Assembly (NCBI RefSeq): GCF_000189635.1 | Contig: NW_002476041.1 | Location: forward strand, 1,519 to 55,803 | Reading direction: 5' to 3' | Length of the DNA stretch: 54,285 bases | Origin: Tetrahymena thermophila SB210 | Lineage: Eukaryota; Ciliophora; Oligohymenophorea; Hymenostomatida; Tetrahymenidae | Part shown: piece by piece, positions 12,496-24,017 of the stretch | Layout of the letters: each line of letters starts with the position of its first letter | Numbering within the stretch: the first letter of the stretch is position 1 | Program-made: the position numbers and the translations under genes | Notes under the pieces: generated by a model | Databases searched by the model: none | The model's input: the letters and a program-made list of their open reading frames with translations, nothing else | What the model was told of the DNA's origin: nothing

Positions 12496-13235
12496 TATTG
12501 TTTGATTTATAAAAAATCTTATTTGTTAATATTAAGATTCTCTAAACTTTAAAAAAATCAATCAATAAATGAAATAATAAAAATGATAAAATTTAATTAT
12601 TTTTGCAATTAAATTTGAATTAATTTTTAAAATATAAAAGATTAATAATTTAATTTCAAAATATAAATTTAATTTTTCTAAGAGTTGATTAGAATAAGAT
12701 TCTCTAAACTTTAAAAAAAATAAATCAATTAATTAAATGATAAAATTTAATTATTTTTGCAATTAAATTTGGATTAATTTTTAAAATATGTAAAAAATTA
12801 ATAAAATCATTAACTTTATTTATTTTTAATAAAGTATCTTTGAAAAATTCAAATTGAAAACAAAGATTTTAATTTAAAATGAATAATTAAAAATGGTTAA
12901 ATTAAGTGTTTTTCATTAAAAAAAACAAATAATATCAAAAGTCTTAACTATTTGTAAAAAATTTAAATATCAATAATGAATAGTTTTTATTTCACCATAT
13001 TCAGTAAAATAATTTGCTTTATAATATTATTTATTTATTGTATTTATTGTTGTTTGCAAATTGGTTATTTAAATTTAAACTCAATAATTATATTATTTTA
13101 TAAAAACATAGAATATTTGTGAAGCAAATTAGTACATTTAATTTTTTTATCATAAATAAATGTTTTTAAAATAGAATAAAAAATAAATAATTTATCATTT
13201 ACATAATTATTTATTAAATAATTACAGTAATAATT
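12496..13235. other. Intergenic with a 162-bp direct repeat
   Basis: No gene is seen. A direct repeat starts with TAAGATTCTCTAAACTTTAA at 12533 and again at 12695 (offset 162). The copies share a further block around AATTATTTTTGCAATTAAAT; the second copy is partial, to about 12800. The gap lies between the convergent 3' ends of the TPR gene and the minus-strand membrane protein gene. Confidence 0.7.
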
Positions 13236-14719
13236 TCACATTTGAGGTCTAATTTATGCTTATTCTTAGTTAAACAAAGGCATTTCCACACTATTTTTTG
13301 AATAACTTTCAAATTATTTTAAATCATTCAATTAATCTGTTTCTGCTTAATTATCTTCATTATAAAGCCCTAAGACGATTGCATTTGCAGTATATTAGAA
13401 TATACTATTCAGTGCTAAAATTAAAGGATAATATACAAACACTATTATAAAACTAAAGCTTCTTTTTGGATAGTAAATTGGGTATTCAAAAGTCACGAAA
13501 GATAATTCCTTTAACTCTCTCTAATTTAATCTACTTTTCGAGTTTTATTGAGCATATCCTGTTTACACATTGTAATAATGGACCCAACAAGTCTTTGGAG
13601 TTATTAAATCTTTGAAATTACTATTTTCATTCGAACACAACCAAGTAGGCAATTTTACTTGGCTAAACGTATATTACTACTTACATGTTGAATAGGTATC
13701 TATCAAATAAATAAATAAATAAGTATTTATTAGTAAGTTAAATAAAAATTAAAATTAAACTATTCTTATTATAATCTCATTTTAAATGCTTTAACAATCA
13801 AATAGCTTTTATTATAAAAAAGCTTTGATAGATATTAGAAAGAAATAAAATGTTAACATTTTGAATTATCAAATAAAATTACTCGTGCTATAATACGGAT
13901 ACGGATGATATCTGTTACCATAGACTGGGTCATATGAGTGGATTCTGTTTGATGGTCTAGTATCTATATATTTTTCTCTAGTTGAAGAAGAGCGACTACT
14001 TGTATGACTGCTCCCACTATGGCCTCCCCCTCCTCCTCCATGACCACCACCACTTCCTCCTGCTCTTAAAACTCTAAATCTATGAGAAATATCAGTTACA
14101 TTAGTGTTATTAAATGGGTTTCCTTTAGGATAATCTACAATTCCTGGGCCACATCTTTAAAAAAAAAATAAGTAGAAATTAAATAAAATTGAATTGAATT
14201 AAATTACTCAAATGTGTCATTCATTTTTAAAATTTTATAAGGAGGAATTGGATTAAGTGAATTTGCTTAATACTAATTAGTCAAACATCCTGATCCAAGG
14301 TATGAAACGCCATTTTAAACAAAATTGATGTAAGTAAGAGAATATGCTTCATTACCATCTAAACTTGTCTTTGTAATACCAGAAACTACACATTTTTCTA
14401 CCTAAATAAACTCTAAATCGGTTGTTTCAGCAGCAGGTAATAAAATAGCAAAATAAAAATACAAAAAGGTAGGCAAGCAAATCATTAAAATTATGCAGTT
14501 ACAGGCATTTAAAGTACGAGTCATGTCAGTTTCAGGATGCCAAATTAAAACATATTGAATAAACATATAAAAAAATAAAACAGCAATCCAGTGATATATT
14601 TGCCAAGCAACACTAGTTCCAGAAATAAGCAAGTAAGTAATAAATATAAAAGAAACTAAAGCCTATGCCTATGTCCAAATAAAGTGCTTAACATACGTTT
14701 GCTTAAAAAAATCAGTCAT
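13236..14719 (-). CDS. Membrane protein with Gly/His/Ser-rich loop, three exons
   Basis: The model is complement of 14719-14208, 14154-13883 and 13699-13236, 415 codons in frame. Exon 1 begins MTDFFKQTY and holds about three hydrophobic segments (residues about 15-65 and 85-105). Exon 2 carries a low-complexity stretch of Gly, His and Ser (around 14005-14065), then a Tyr/Pro/Ser-rich part. Exon 3 has a hydrophobic segment, SFSFIIVFVYYPLILALNSI, and an acidic tail. The first intron (53 nt) restores the frame exactly. The second is inferred: exon 3 has no in-frame ATG, and a GTAATT donor at 13882 joins it in phase. Without that splice, exon 2 would end at TGA 13869-13871, giving 265 residues. 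I do not recognise the family; it is probably an integral membrane protein. Confidence 0.68.
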
Positions 14720-15392
14720 TTTATTTTAAAATATTCAAAATATTGTTATTAACTTTTATCTATATTTATCTATCTAGCTATTTGTCTTATTATCTTTAGA
14801 AATAAGTAAAGAATATTTTTGTAATCAAATTAAATTTTTATATTGTTTACACAACTAACTTAAGTAATATCTATCAATCAATCCTTTTACTCATTTATTG
14901 ACTTATCCATCTAAATACTGTCAACTAACTATTACAAGTTTATCGTTTTTCAATTTAAGATGTTACTTAATATTTTACATTTATTTAATAGAGATATAAT
15001 ATAGAATGAAATTATCATAAATACATAAATAAATATTTTAAAAATCAATTTATTCTAAAAATATATATTGCTAATCCTAAAATTAAAATATTGCCAACTA
15101 TCTAGGTACAGACAGAAATCATTCATTTAAATAAATAAATTATTAAATTAATTAGCTTTAGTTGGAGAAAATTTTTTGATTTATTGGGGTAAATAATAAC
15201 TGAATAACTATGTTTATTTTATGTAAAAAATGATATAGATTATTTAAATTAAATAGAATAAGCTTTTTAAATATTAATTTATAAATATTACTTATTAATC
15301 AATTTATTTATTTATTAATTTCTTTATTTGTAATTAAAAATACATCAAATTTTATTTATTTTTCTTTAAAGGCAAAATATTAAAATAAAAAA
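14720..15392. other. Divergent intergenic region
   Basis: A/T-rich gap between the start of the membrane protein gene (minus) and LRR gene 3 (plus). It should contain both promoters. No coding exon or clear motif is seen. Confidence 0.5.
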
Positions 15393-18300
15393 ATGGACAT
15401 AAAAAAATAAATATTTAAAGAACTAGACGATGTAACTTGATATTTTAGTTAATAATAACTTTAATTCATTTTTTACTGAAAAAAAAGTTTGTTTAGTCCT
15501 CATTATCAACTCACGTTGATCTAGAAGTTATTCTTATGTAATAAAAATTAAAAATAAATTTTCAATAATAGGCAAATTAAATTTTCAAAATAAGTAAGAA
15601 AATGCAAATGCCTCTGAGCTAATAAAATTTAAAATGATTTCTTAATAATCCTAAAGCCATTTTTATATTCAAGTTGTTTTTAGTTTTTTTACTTGTGAAA
15701 AATTGGTTAGTTAGTTTGTTATTCTTTATTAAATAAATATTAATATTTATTTAAAAATAGCACTTTTTAATAATAATTTTTTATTATATTCCTATTTTAT
15801 TTATTTAATTCAAATTAATTTTAAAATATATAAAGAAGAGAAATGATTAGAGCAAAGGGTGCTTCCATATTAGGCCCTGCTTTGGCATAATGCTTGAATC
15901 TGAAAAGTTTGAATCTATAACTCTAGTATGTACAATTTATTTAAAAATTTAAATTTAGAATTGATTATTTATATTAATTTTACTAACAATATAACAATTT
16001 AATATTTTGAATAAATCCTTAATAATTCCGAGTTGATCTCTAATTTATTCATAAATACATTCATTCATTCATTTATTAATTAAATAATTAGTTAAAATAA
16101 TTACATGTTCATTTATTTACAAACATTATTTATTTTACCTATCTTGAACTAAAATAAAATTAATAATATTATATTAGATTTAACTCTATCGGTAGCAGTG
16201 CTGTATCAGCATTGGGATTAGATTTAGCAAACTGTAGATAAATCGAAAATTTAAAACTTTCTCTTTAGTAAAGATAATTTGTTAATTATTTACTTATTCC
16301 TAGATTTATTTTTAGTAGAACTATTTACTTAAATTGCTAAAAATATTTTTTTAATTTAATATTAATAATATTGATCATCTTTTATGAATAATATCCTAAA
16401 AGCGAAAATAACATTGCTGATATAGGCTTAACTGGGCTTAATTTTGCTTTACAATGCTTTTCACTGAAAAATTTAGTGTATAATTTGGGGTAAATAATCA
16501 AATTAATATTACAAACTAACAAAAATAAGAGAATAAAAAGTATTAAATTTCAATACAAATTAATTGATTTAATTTTATTTAATAATTAATTAATCGATTA
16601 AAGAAATAAATAAATACCTACCAAGTCACATATTTTATTCAAAATATAATTTACTTGTTTACTTACTTCATTTTAGATTTATTTTCAATGCTTAATTTAA
16701 AAAGAAGTAATTTAATTGAAGCAGAAGGAGCAACTGAAGTAGGTGTTTCTTTAGCGCGTTGCCCAAACCTTTAAGAATTAAATCTAGATTTAAGGTAAAG
16801 AAAGAAAGTTGATTTAATTTGTTTATTTGAATCACAAATTTAGAAATACTATTTATTTTTATGCAAACACTTAAAATGTTTAGCTATTTTCATGAAATTT
16901 AATTTTATTATTTTAGTTAATAACTAATTACTTCAAAATTAAAAAAAAAATTTTTTTTATTACTATTTTAAAAAAGCTACAATAAGCTTGGATCAAAGGG
17001 AGCTGTAGGTCTATTTACTAACTTAGCTAAATGTAAGAATCTCTAAAGCTTTTCAATTGATTTATAGCATAAGTAAGAAAGTTCATTTTAATTCATATTA
17101 ATTTGTAATTATATTTAGCATATTTTATAAGCTATCAAAAAATTTAATAAAGTTTTTACTAATTAATTATCTTTTTTAATTGAGAATTTATTTTATTTTA
17201 AAAATACTATTCATTTGTTAGATATTTATTGTTAATTTATATAAAAAGGAATTAAATTGGCGATGAGGGTATAGCTTCTCTAGGTTCTGCTTTAGCATGC
17301 TGGGCTAATATCAATTTTTGTAAGCTTTAAATAGCGTAGAAAAAATTGTTTATTTACTTTTTCTTTTGATTAAGTTTTAATTATTTTCAAATATCAATAT
17401 GTTATGCTTTTTTAATATGAATTTCGTTAAAAGGGATAACTAAATTGGACCTAAAGGAGCGTTAGGCTTTGGTAAAGGGTTAGCTAAGTGTTCTAAGATT
17501 ACTAAATTGATACTTGATCTCAGGTAAATGAATAGACTTAGTTTCTTCCTTAAAATTTATCATTTATAGTCAATTATATATATAAAACCAAATGATTTTG
17601 AACTCTATAAACTAAGATTGAGAGATATAAATTTCCTTTTATTTAGATTTTAAGTTTTGTGTTTAACCTTTAGCCTATTATTTAATTTAATAATCAATTA
17701 ATTACCTAAACTTAATGACCCACAATTTGATAAACAATAAAGCTATCCCTTTTTTTGTTTTTAAGCTTTTTGATATAGTCTTAGTTTTTATTTAGAGGGC
17801 TCCAAAAACAATTTCAATAAATGTTATTGATTTAATAAAATTTTTAAATACAAAATAGTTATAAAAATTTTGATTGAAATTTTTTATAACCCTCTCTCTC
17901 TCTCTATATTTATTTTAAAATTTCTACTTTTGTATAAATAAATTAGATGATGTTATTTTAAAATATTAAATAATATTTTTGAAATTAAATATCTTAAATT
18001 TTTTTGAAATAATAAATAGGGAAAACAATATCACAAATAAAGGAGTTTCTGGAGTGTCTTCTGCAATTGCATAAATCCCAAATCTCTCTCATTTAGAACT
18101 CACCATAAGGTATAAAATATTTCTTAAAAAAACAAAACAAAAAATTATTTCTTCAAAGAATTGATTATATAAATATAATTATTTGTAAATTTATATCATT
18201 TTAATAAATTTTTATTTATATTTAAAAAGGAAGAATGAAATAGGTGATGATGGAGCTACATAATTAGCTGTTGATTTAGCTAAGTGTAAAAATCTAATAA

Positions 18301-19177
18301 CTTTAAAGCTTGAACTTTAGTAAAAATACTTATATCAGCTCTATATAAAACTTTAATACTTATTTCCTATCAATTTAAAATTAAAAAATAAAAAAATGAA
18401 GGCAGGCAGTTTTTCAGCTATTTTATTCTTTTTGCTCTTTACTTTTTTATTTTTTCAAATTTATTTTATTATTTATAAACAAATTTAAAATGTTAAATGT
18501 ATTAAATTAAAAAAAAAAAGGACGAATAGTATTAGATCAAAAGGTACATTAGATTTAGGTAATTCTCTATCTCACTGCATGAAGCTTCAATTTTTGTCTT
18601 TATTCATGAGGTAAAATTATAATTTGATTTTTTTAGATCTTAATTAATGATAATTAATTAATTAATAAAATTTAATCTACTTCTCTAAAAATATTTTGGA
18701 TATTTCATAGATTTTAATTTATAATTCAATTTTTTTGGAATAAAATTAATTATTTTTAATAAAAGTGATAACAATATCGGATTCTAAGACGTATCATCTT
18801 TGGGTAATATTATAGCTCATTATCCTAGTCTATTATTCCTCAAACTAGATTTTAAGTAAGCAGAAAAAAAAATATCCTTTTTTACAATAAATTTAAGAAT
18901 AAAAAATTAAAACAAAGTTGTTTGTTATGAAAAAATAAAGAAATTTTAATTTAGGATATTTTATTTATTATTTTTTACTAGTATTTTCACAATAAAAATT
19001 AACATTTTTTATTATTTCAGTTTATTTGTTTCAGAAAAATTTCTAATTTTTGAATTAATGATTATTTATTTTTAATATTTTTAAAGCTATAACTCTCTTG
19101 GAGCTGTTCAGAAGGCTAAATTGAAAAAAAGTATTTTAAAAGGAAAAAGATTAACATAGAAAATATTGTACTTATGA
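15393..19177 (+). CDS. LRR gene 3, at least 14 exons
   Basis: The leader exons are 15393-15431 (39 nt, begins MDIKKQ) and 15488-15537 (50 nt). LRR exons follow at 15836-15925, 16178-16267, 16403-16489, 16705-16794, 16977-17072, 17249-17335, 17434-17523, 18020-18109, 18230-18319, 18521-18610, 18766-18855, and a terminal exon 19087-19177 ending in TGA with a basic Lys-rich tail. The sum is 390 codons including stop, fully in frame. Internal exons are phase 2 at both ends. Repeats are well kept, for example IGPKGALGFG and IGDDGATQLA. The exon from 16977 would end at 17066 by the 90-nt rule, where the next bases are GC, not GT; the GT at 17073 gives 96 nt instead. A degenerate LRR-like exon may sit near 15590-15680. 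The product is probably a cytosolic LRR solenoid of unknown partner. Confidence 0.82.
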
Positions 19178-19699
19178 TATCTGCTAATCTCTTTACTTAA
19201 TTTGTTAATTGATATTTATGTTTCAATATAAAACATTTAATTACGGCTTGAATATTTTTTATTAACTAACATATATTATTGCATTCAATTTAAAAAAATA
19301 AATAATTACTTTAAATTACAACAAAAACTATAAATTGATAATAATTATTACTAATTTATTTATTTATTTACTTAATTATTTTTTCATAATTTAATAAAAT
19401 ATTTTTTTGTTTTTTAAGTTTTTTACTTGAAAAAGAATTTTAAAATGAATATTTTTAGCTTAAAGAAATATTTTATTTTTAAAACTAAGTTGATTTTAAT
19501 GTATTTTTTACTTATTTTTAGATTGAAATTTAATTAAACTTTTTAGACATAAATAAATGTAACCTAAATAAATTAAATAAATAAATTGCGTCATTTATTG
19601 GTAAATAAGTCTAACTTTAAAAAAGGGCTTAATATTTAGAATATATAATTTATTAGACTAAAGCTTAAAATTAAGATATAAGTAAATAAGTAAAAGAAA
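19178..19699. other. Intergenic, no gene seen
   Basis: A/T-rich gap between the stop of LRR gene 3 and the start of LRR gene 4, which lie in the same orientation. No exon of the LRR type is visible here. Confidence 0.5.
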
Positions 19700-22501
19700 A
19701 TGGGTAACTCTTAAAAATAAAAATAGAATCAATAAGTGATATATTATAACGCTTAAGAAGAAGTAACTAAAAAGTCTTACAAATTATGACTAATTATTAT
19801 TATTTTATAGCAAAAGTAACTAAACTTTTCATTTTCTAATGAGGCTAACCTGGTTGTTGATTATGGGTATATCATATTTATTTACTTACAAAAAAATACT
19901 CTTTCTAGTCTTCAAATTTAGATACTTAATAAAATAAATAAATAAATTAAAATAACAGGGATTCATTCATTAATTATATTTAATCCATATTTTTAAAATA
20001 AAAAACTGCAAATATTTTAAGCAATTTGTAGTTTTAAAAAAATATATAACTTCTTAAAATTAAGACCCTGCTAAAAAATATTTTATTTGCTATTTGAAGA
20101 TTGAGAAAATTATTAAATATTTGTTAATTAATGAGAAATATAATATAAAAGAAACCAAAATATTGGAGATTAAAATGTCTAAAATTTAGGTCTAGCTTTA
20201 GAAAACTGCTCCAATCTATCTAATTTGACTCTTATTTTGAAGTAATTTTGTACTTAGTTTGTTTAAATTTTAACTCTTAGCAAAAAAATTGCGCTAGTTA
20301 ACTTTAAAGCAACAAAATATTAATCTATTTCCTCCATTCTAATCATTAAGTCTTTATTTAAATAATTAATTAATAAATTAATTAAAAGTTACAACAAAAT
20401 TAGTTTCACTGGTGCTTAAAAATTAGGCTCTTCCCTATCTAATTGCAAAAATCTTCAACAATTGAATTTACATTTAGGGTAACATTACAATACATCTTAA
20501 AATATTGAAATACTTTACTTGAAGTTTTAATATATAACTTAATCAATTTATTTATAGAATAAAGCTATTAGTTAATTTATTTATTTAAAGATTTTTATTA
20601 ATAGTTTAAATACTTTTTATGAGTAAAATTTATTTTATTTAATTGAAAGCTCTAATAATATCGGGTCAAAAGGAGTATCAGATCTTTCTTTAGGAATAGC
20701 AAATTGCTCTAAATTATCTATTTTGACATTAGACTTTTAGTAATATTTATTGATATATGTTTTTTTAGCTTTTCTCAAGACAGATATTAAAAATCTTAGA
20801 ATTATTTCAAGAAAAATGCGATTTAAATTATAATTTTTAAAAGTTATTGAGAGAAAATTCTTTAAATTTACGATTGCTTCTATTAAAATAAATTGTTTTA
20901 TTTAAAGATTCTGTAATATTGGAAATGAAGGTGCTGTTGGATTAGGCTCTGCTTTGGCTAATTGTTCAAGCCTCACAGTTTTAAATATTAACTTCTAGTA
21001 AATATCATAACAATTTTTAAGATTTTGTTAAAAGAAATTAATGAGATATTATCAACTTAAATTAAAGAAGCTAATATTAATATGGGGAATTAGCATCCAT
21101 AATTTTTAATTATATTGATTCTAAGCAAAGCCTAATAAGACTTTAATTGCATTTATATAGATTTTGTTTGCTGTATAATATTAAATAACTGTTTTAATAT
21201 ATTTAGTAGCAACAATATAGGCCATTTAGGTGCTTCTGGTTTAGGTCTTGGTATATCTAAATGTAGCTCACTTACATCTTTGGAACTTGATCTTCCGTAA
21301 AAATACTTTTCTAAATTTTATCCTCAATTTAATAAAAAATCTGATCTATTTTGTTAGCTTTTACATTGAGTCTTGAACTATTTTTATTAATAAGAAGTGG
21401 TTTGTTTGTTGATAATTTATCAAGCATAAATTTTTTTTTTTTGGCTATTTAAATTATTAAAAAATCATTTTAGTTTAAATTAAAATTCAGATTAATAAAT
21501 TATAAGATGCTTTAACATAATTTTTTTTATCAAAGATAAAACAATATTGGAACAAAGGGTGCAGCTGAATTATGTGAAGGATTATCTGGTTGTGCTAAAC
21601 TTTCAAAACTTGCTCTAAATTTAATGTATTGATATAATAAATGATTATTGCTTTCCTTTATATTTGTAAAGGACATATAATATTCTATAGCCTCTTAAGA
21701 GATAAACAAATAATAAAATTTTAAAAAAATGTTTTTGAGCTTTAAAATAAATTTTTTTAAACATTTTTATCAGTAAAGATTGAATGATTATTCTTTAACT
21801 TAATAGAAAAAGTAAAATAGTAGATGATGATATTTCAGATTTCGGAAATTCTTTAGCTAAGCTGAAAAACCTCTCAGATTTTAATATAAATCTAATGTAA
21901 AAAATTAATTGTTCATTATTTAGAATGATTAAAATAAATTTTGGCTATAAACATTTTAAAAAAGTGGAAATGCAATTAGTGGAAGTAGTATATCTAGTTT
22001 ATTTTCTCCTTTGGAACATAATCAAGCCATTTCGCAATTAAGCATTAATCTACAGTAAATCCACTAATCTAAATATTTAGTTTATTTATTTTTTATCTTT
22101 AATAAATAAAATAAATTTTAGAAAAAACATGATTGGAGAAGAAGGAGCATAAAATTTAGGTTCTGCCCTATCAAAAATTTCCAATCTTTGCAGTCTTAAA
22201 ATCTACTTACAGTAATAAAAATTTAAAATAAAAGAGATTTGTGTTTTATTATAAAAAATACTAAAGTATTTTCAAATCATCTTTATTATATTTAATAAAT
22301 AAAAGTGAGAACAACATTGCTCTTACAGGCGCATCTAGCTTATGCTCTGGGTTACTTAAATGTTCTAAATTATATGAACTTAATATTTACTTCAAGTAAA
22401 ATATCAAAATGAATTTTTAGAATTGTTTGAATTAGTATATTTTATTAAAAGAATAAAATTTAATAAGTTGTTAAAATTGTACATTCAACTTTTTAAAATG
22501 A
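19700..22501 (+). CDS. LRR gene 4, 12 exons, nine of them exactly 90 nt
   Basis: Exon 1 is 19700-19762 (begins MGNSQK) and exon 2 is 19811-19866. Then come 20152-20241, 20389-20478, 20650-20739, 20908-20997, 21207-21296, 21536-21625, 21807-21896, 21965-22054 and 22122-22211, every one 90 nt with phase-2 ends. The last exon starts at 22306. Its expected donor at 22396 seems unused, and the frame continues to TGA 22499-22501. The total is 375 codons including stop. This is the most regular member and the best reference for the repeat consensus. Its leader differs from the other five genes (63 and 56 nt instead of 39 and 50). No signal peptide is seen. The 3' end is less certain than the rest. 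Confidence 0.85.
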
Positions 22502-24017
22502 TATTCACATTTCATCACAAAAAGCAAAATATTTCAACTATTTTGAGAACTTTTGTCATTGAATATTTATTTTTCTTAAATACTTTAATTGGCTTAATAG
22601 GTTTGATAAGGATAGTAATTTTTAGAACTAGACCATTACTAACTAACTAATTCAAACAAAACAAACACAAAAATTTAACAAAATTAAATTTTAATTTTAA
22701 TTAAAAGCATTAATAATTTTGATGAATTGGAAAAGTAAAAGCTTATCTCAAAATTTATGAAATTCAATAAATTAGTGTAGAAAAAAATAATTTTTACTTA
22801 AATAATTTGAGTTGAAAGAATTAAGAAATATTGAAATATTTTTATGTTAAAAGTAATTAATATATCTAAGTAATAAATAATTTTTTTTTTTAATGTGTTT
22901 GTTTGTTAATTTATTTTAAATATAATTTTCAAAATATGTATTAATTAATTAATAAATTATTTTTATTGAGTTATTTTTTTAAATTAAAAATTTTTCATAT
23001 TTGGAAAAAATTTTTTATTTTGATAAATTTTATATATTATGTTATCATATTGAGCCTGATTTTAGATTTATAATAATTTTTTTTATATAATTATAATGAT
23101 TAGTATTAGCGCCAATACTAGTAGTTAGCTCTTTTAGTTATTGTGATTATTTAATAATATAAAATTTAAATATTGTAACTTATTATTTAAAAAAGAGTAT
23201 TGTAAGACAAATTAATAATTAAACAAATAGAGATTAGTAAAAAGAAGCTAGTATTTACACTGATGAAAAAACCATTTTTTTGTCAAGTTTATTTTGAAAA
23301 AAGATATTTTATTGTTAAAAATTATTAGATAGTAAGAAGCAATTAATTATCAACCTATTAATGGTAGTTAGAGCTAATAAAAATAATATTGTGCTTGCTT
23401 AATTATCTAAAGTGCTTCCTTAATTTATTTAGAAAAGAAAACTCAATACAAAAATTATTCTAATATTCTTAATTAAAGATTTAATTTTTGATATCTAAAT
23501 GGAGCAAGATGTTTGTTTGTCTTCAAGCTAATTTATCTAAAAATTATGACTTAGTTATGGTAGATATGTAAAATTAATTTGATATCTCCTTTAATTTATT
23601 GAATATTACTAAATAAATATAGTAAAACAAATGTAATTTATCTTTTGTATCAAAATTAGTAAGTAACAGAAACATTTTTAATTGATAAGAATTTTAATAA
23701 ACTTTTAATTTTGAAAACAAAATTAATTAGGAGAAAGAAATAGTTATATAGATAAATATAGAAAAATACTTAATTAATTTATTTGATAAATAAATAAATT
23801 TAATTAGGTATTCATAAAAAAACCATAGAAAAATAAAAATATGTTTAATTTATTTATTTATTTGATATCTCTATAAATTTAATTAGGTCTTCATAGAAAA
23901 GAAATATATATATATAATACCTGCCATAAATAGCATAATAGCATAAAATTAATTAATTATTTCTAACATACTTTCATTACCTACATTTTTAAATTCTGTA
24001 TTTGAAAATTAAAAAAA
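22502..24017. other. Intergenic with a short tandem duplication
   Basis: No exon is seen. At about 23757-23900 a segment of roughly 70 bases is present twice in tandem: each copy has an ATAGAAAAATA-like start, a run of TTTATT, then AAATTTAATTAGG followed by TATTCAT or TCTTCAT. The rest is A/T-rich without visible structure. Confidence 0.55.

Noticed and set aside
13257..13620. Plus-strand reading frame opposite exon 3 of the membrane protein gene
   Set aside because: It is open only because TGA is rare; the minus strand shows a clear membrane segment, an acidic tail and an in-phase splice to the upstream exon.
17793..17813. AGAGGGCTCCAAAAA resembling AGAGCCCTCCAAAAA near 7955, as possible transposon ends
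   Set aside because: The middle triplet is GGC in one copy and CCC in the other, no transposase or partner repeat lies near 17.8 kb, and the match is too short to call terminal repeats.
22423..22650. A 75-residue ORF starting inside the last exon region of LRR gene 4
   Set aside because: It overlaps the reading-through end of gene 4 in another frame, has no splice or family support, and has ordinary A/T-driven composition.
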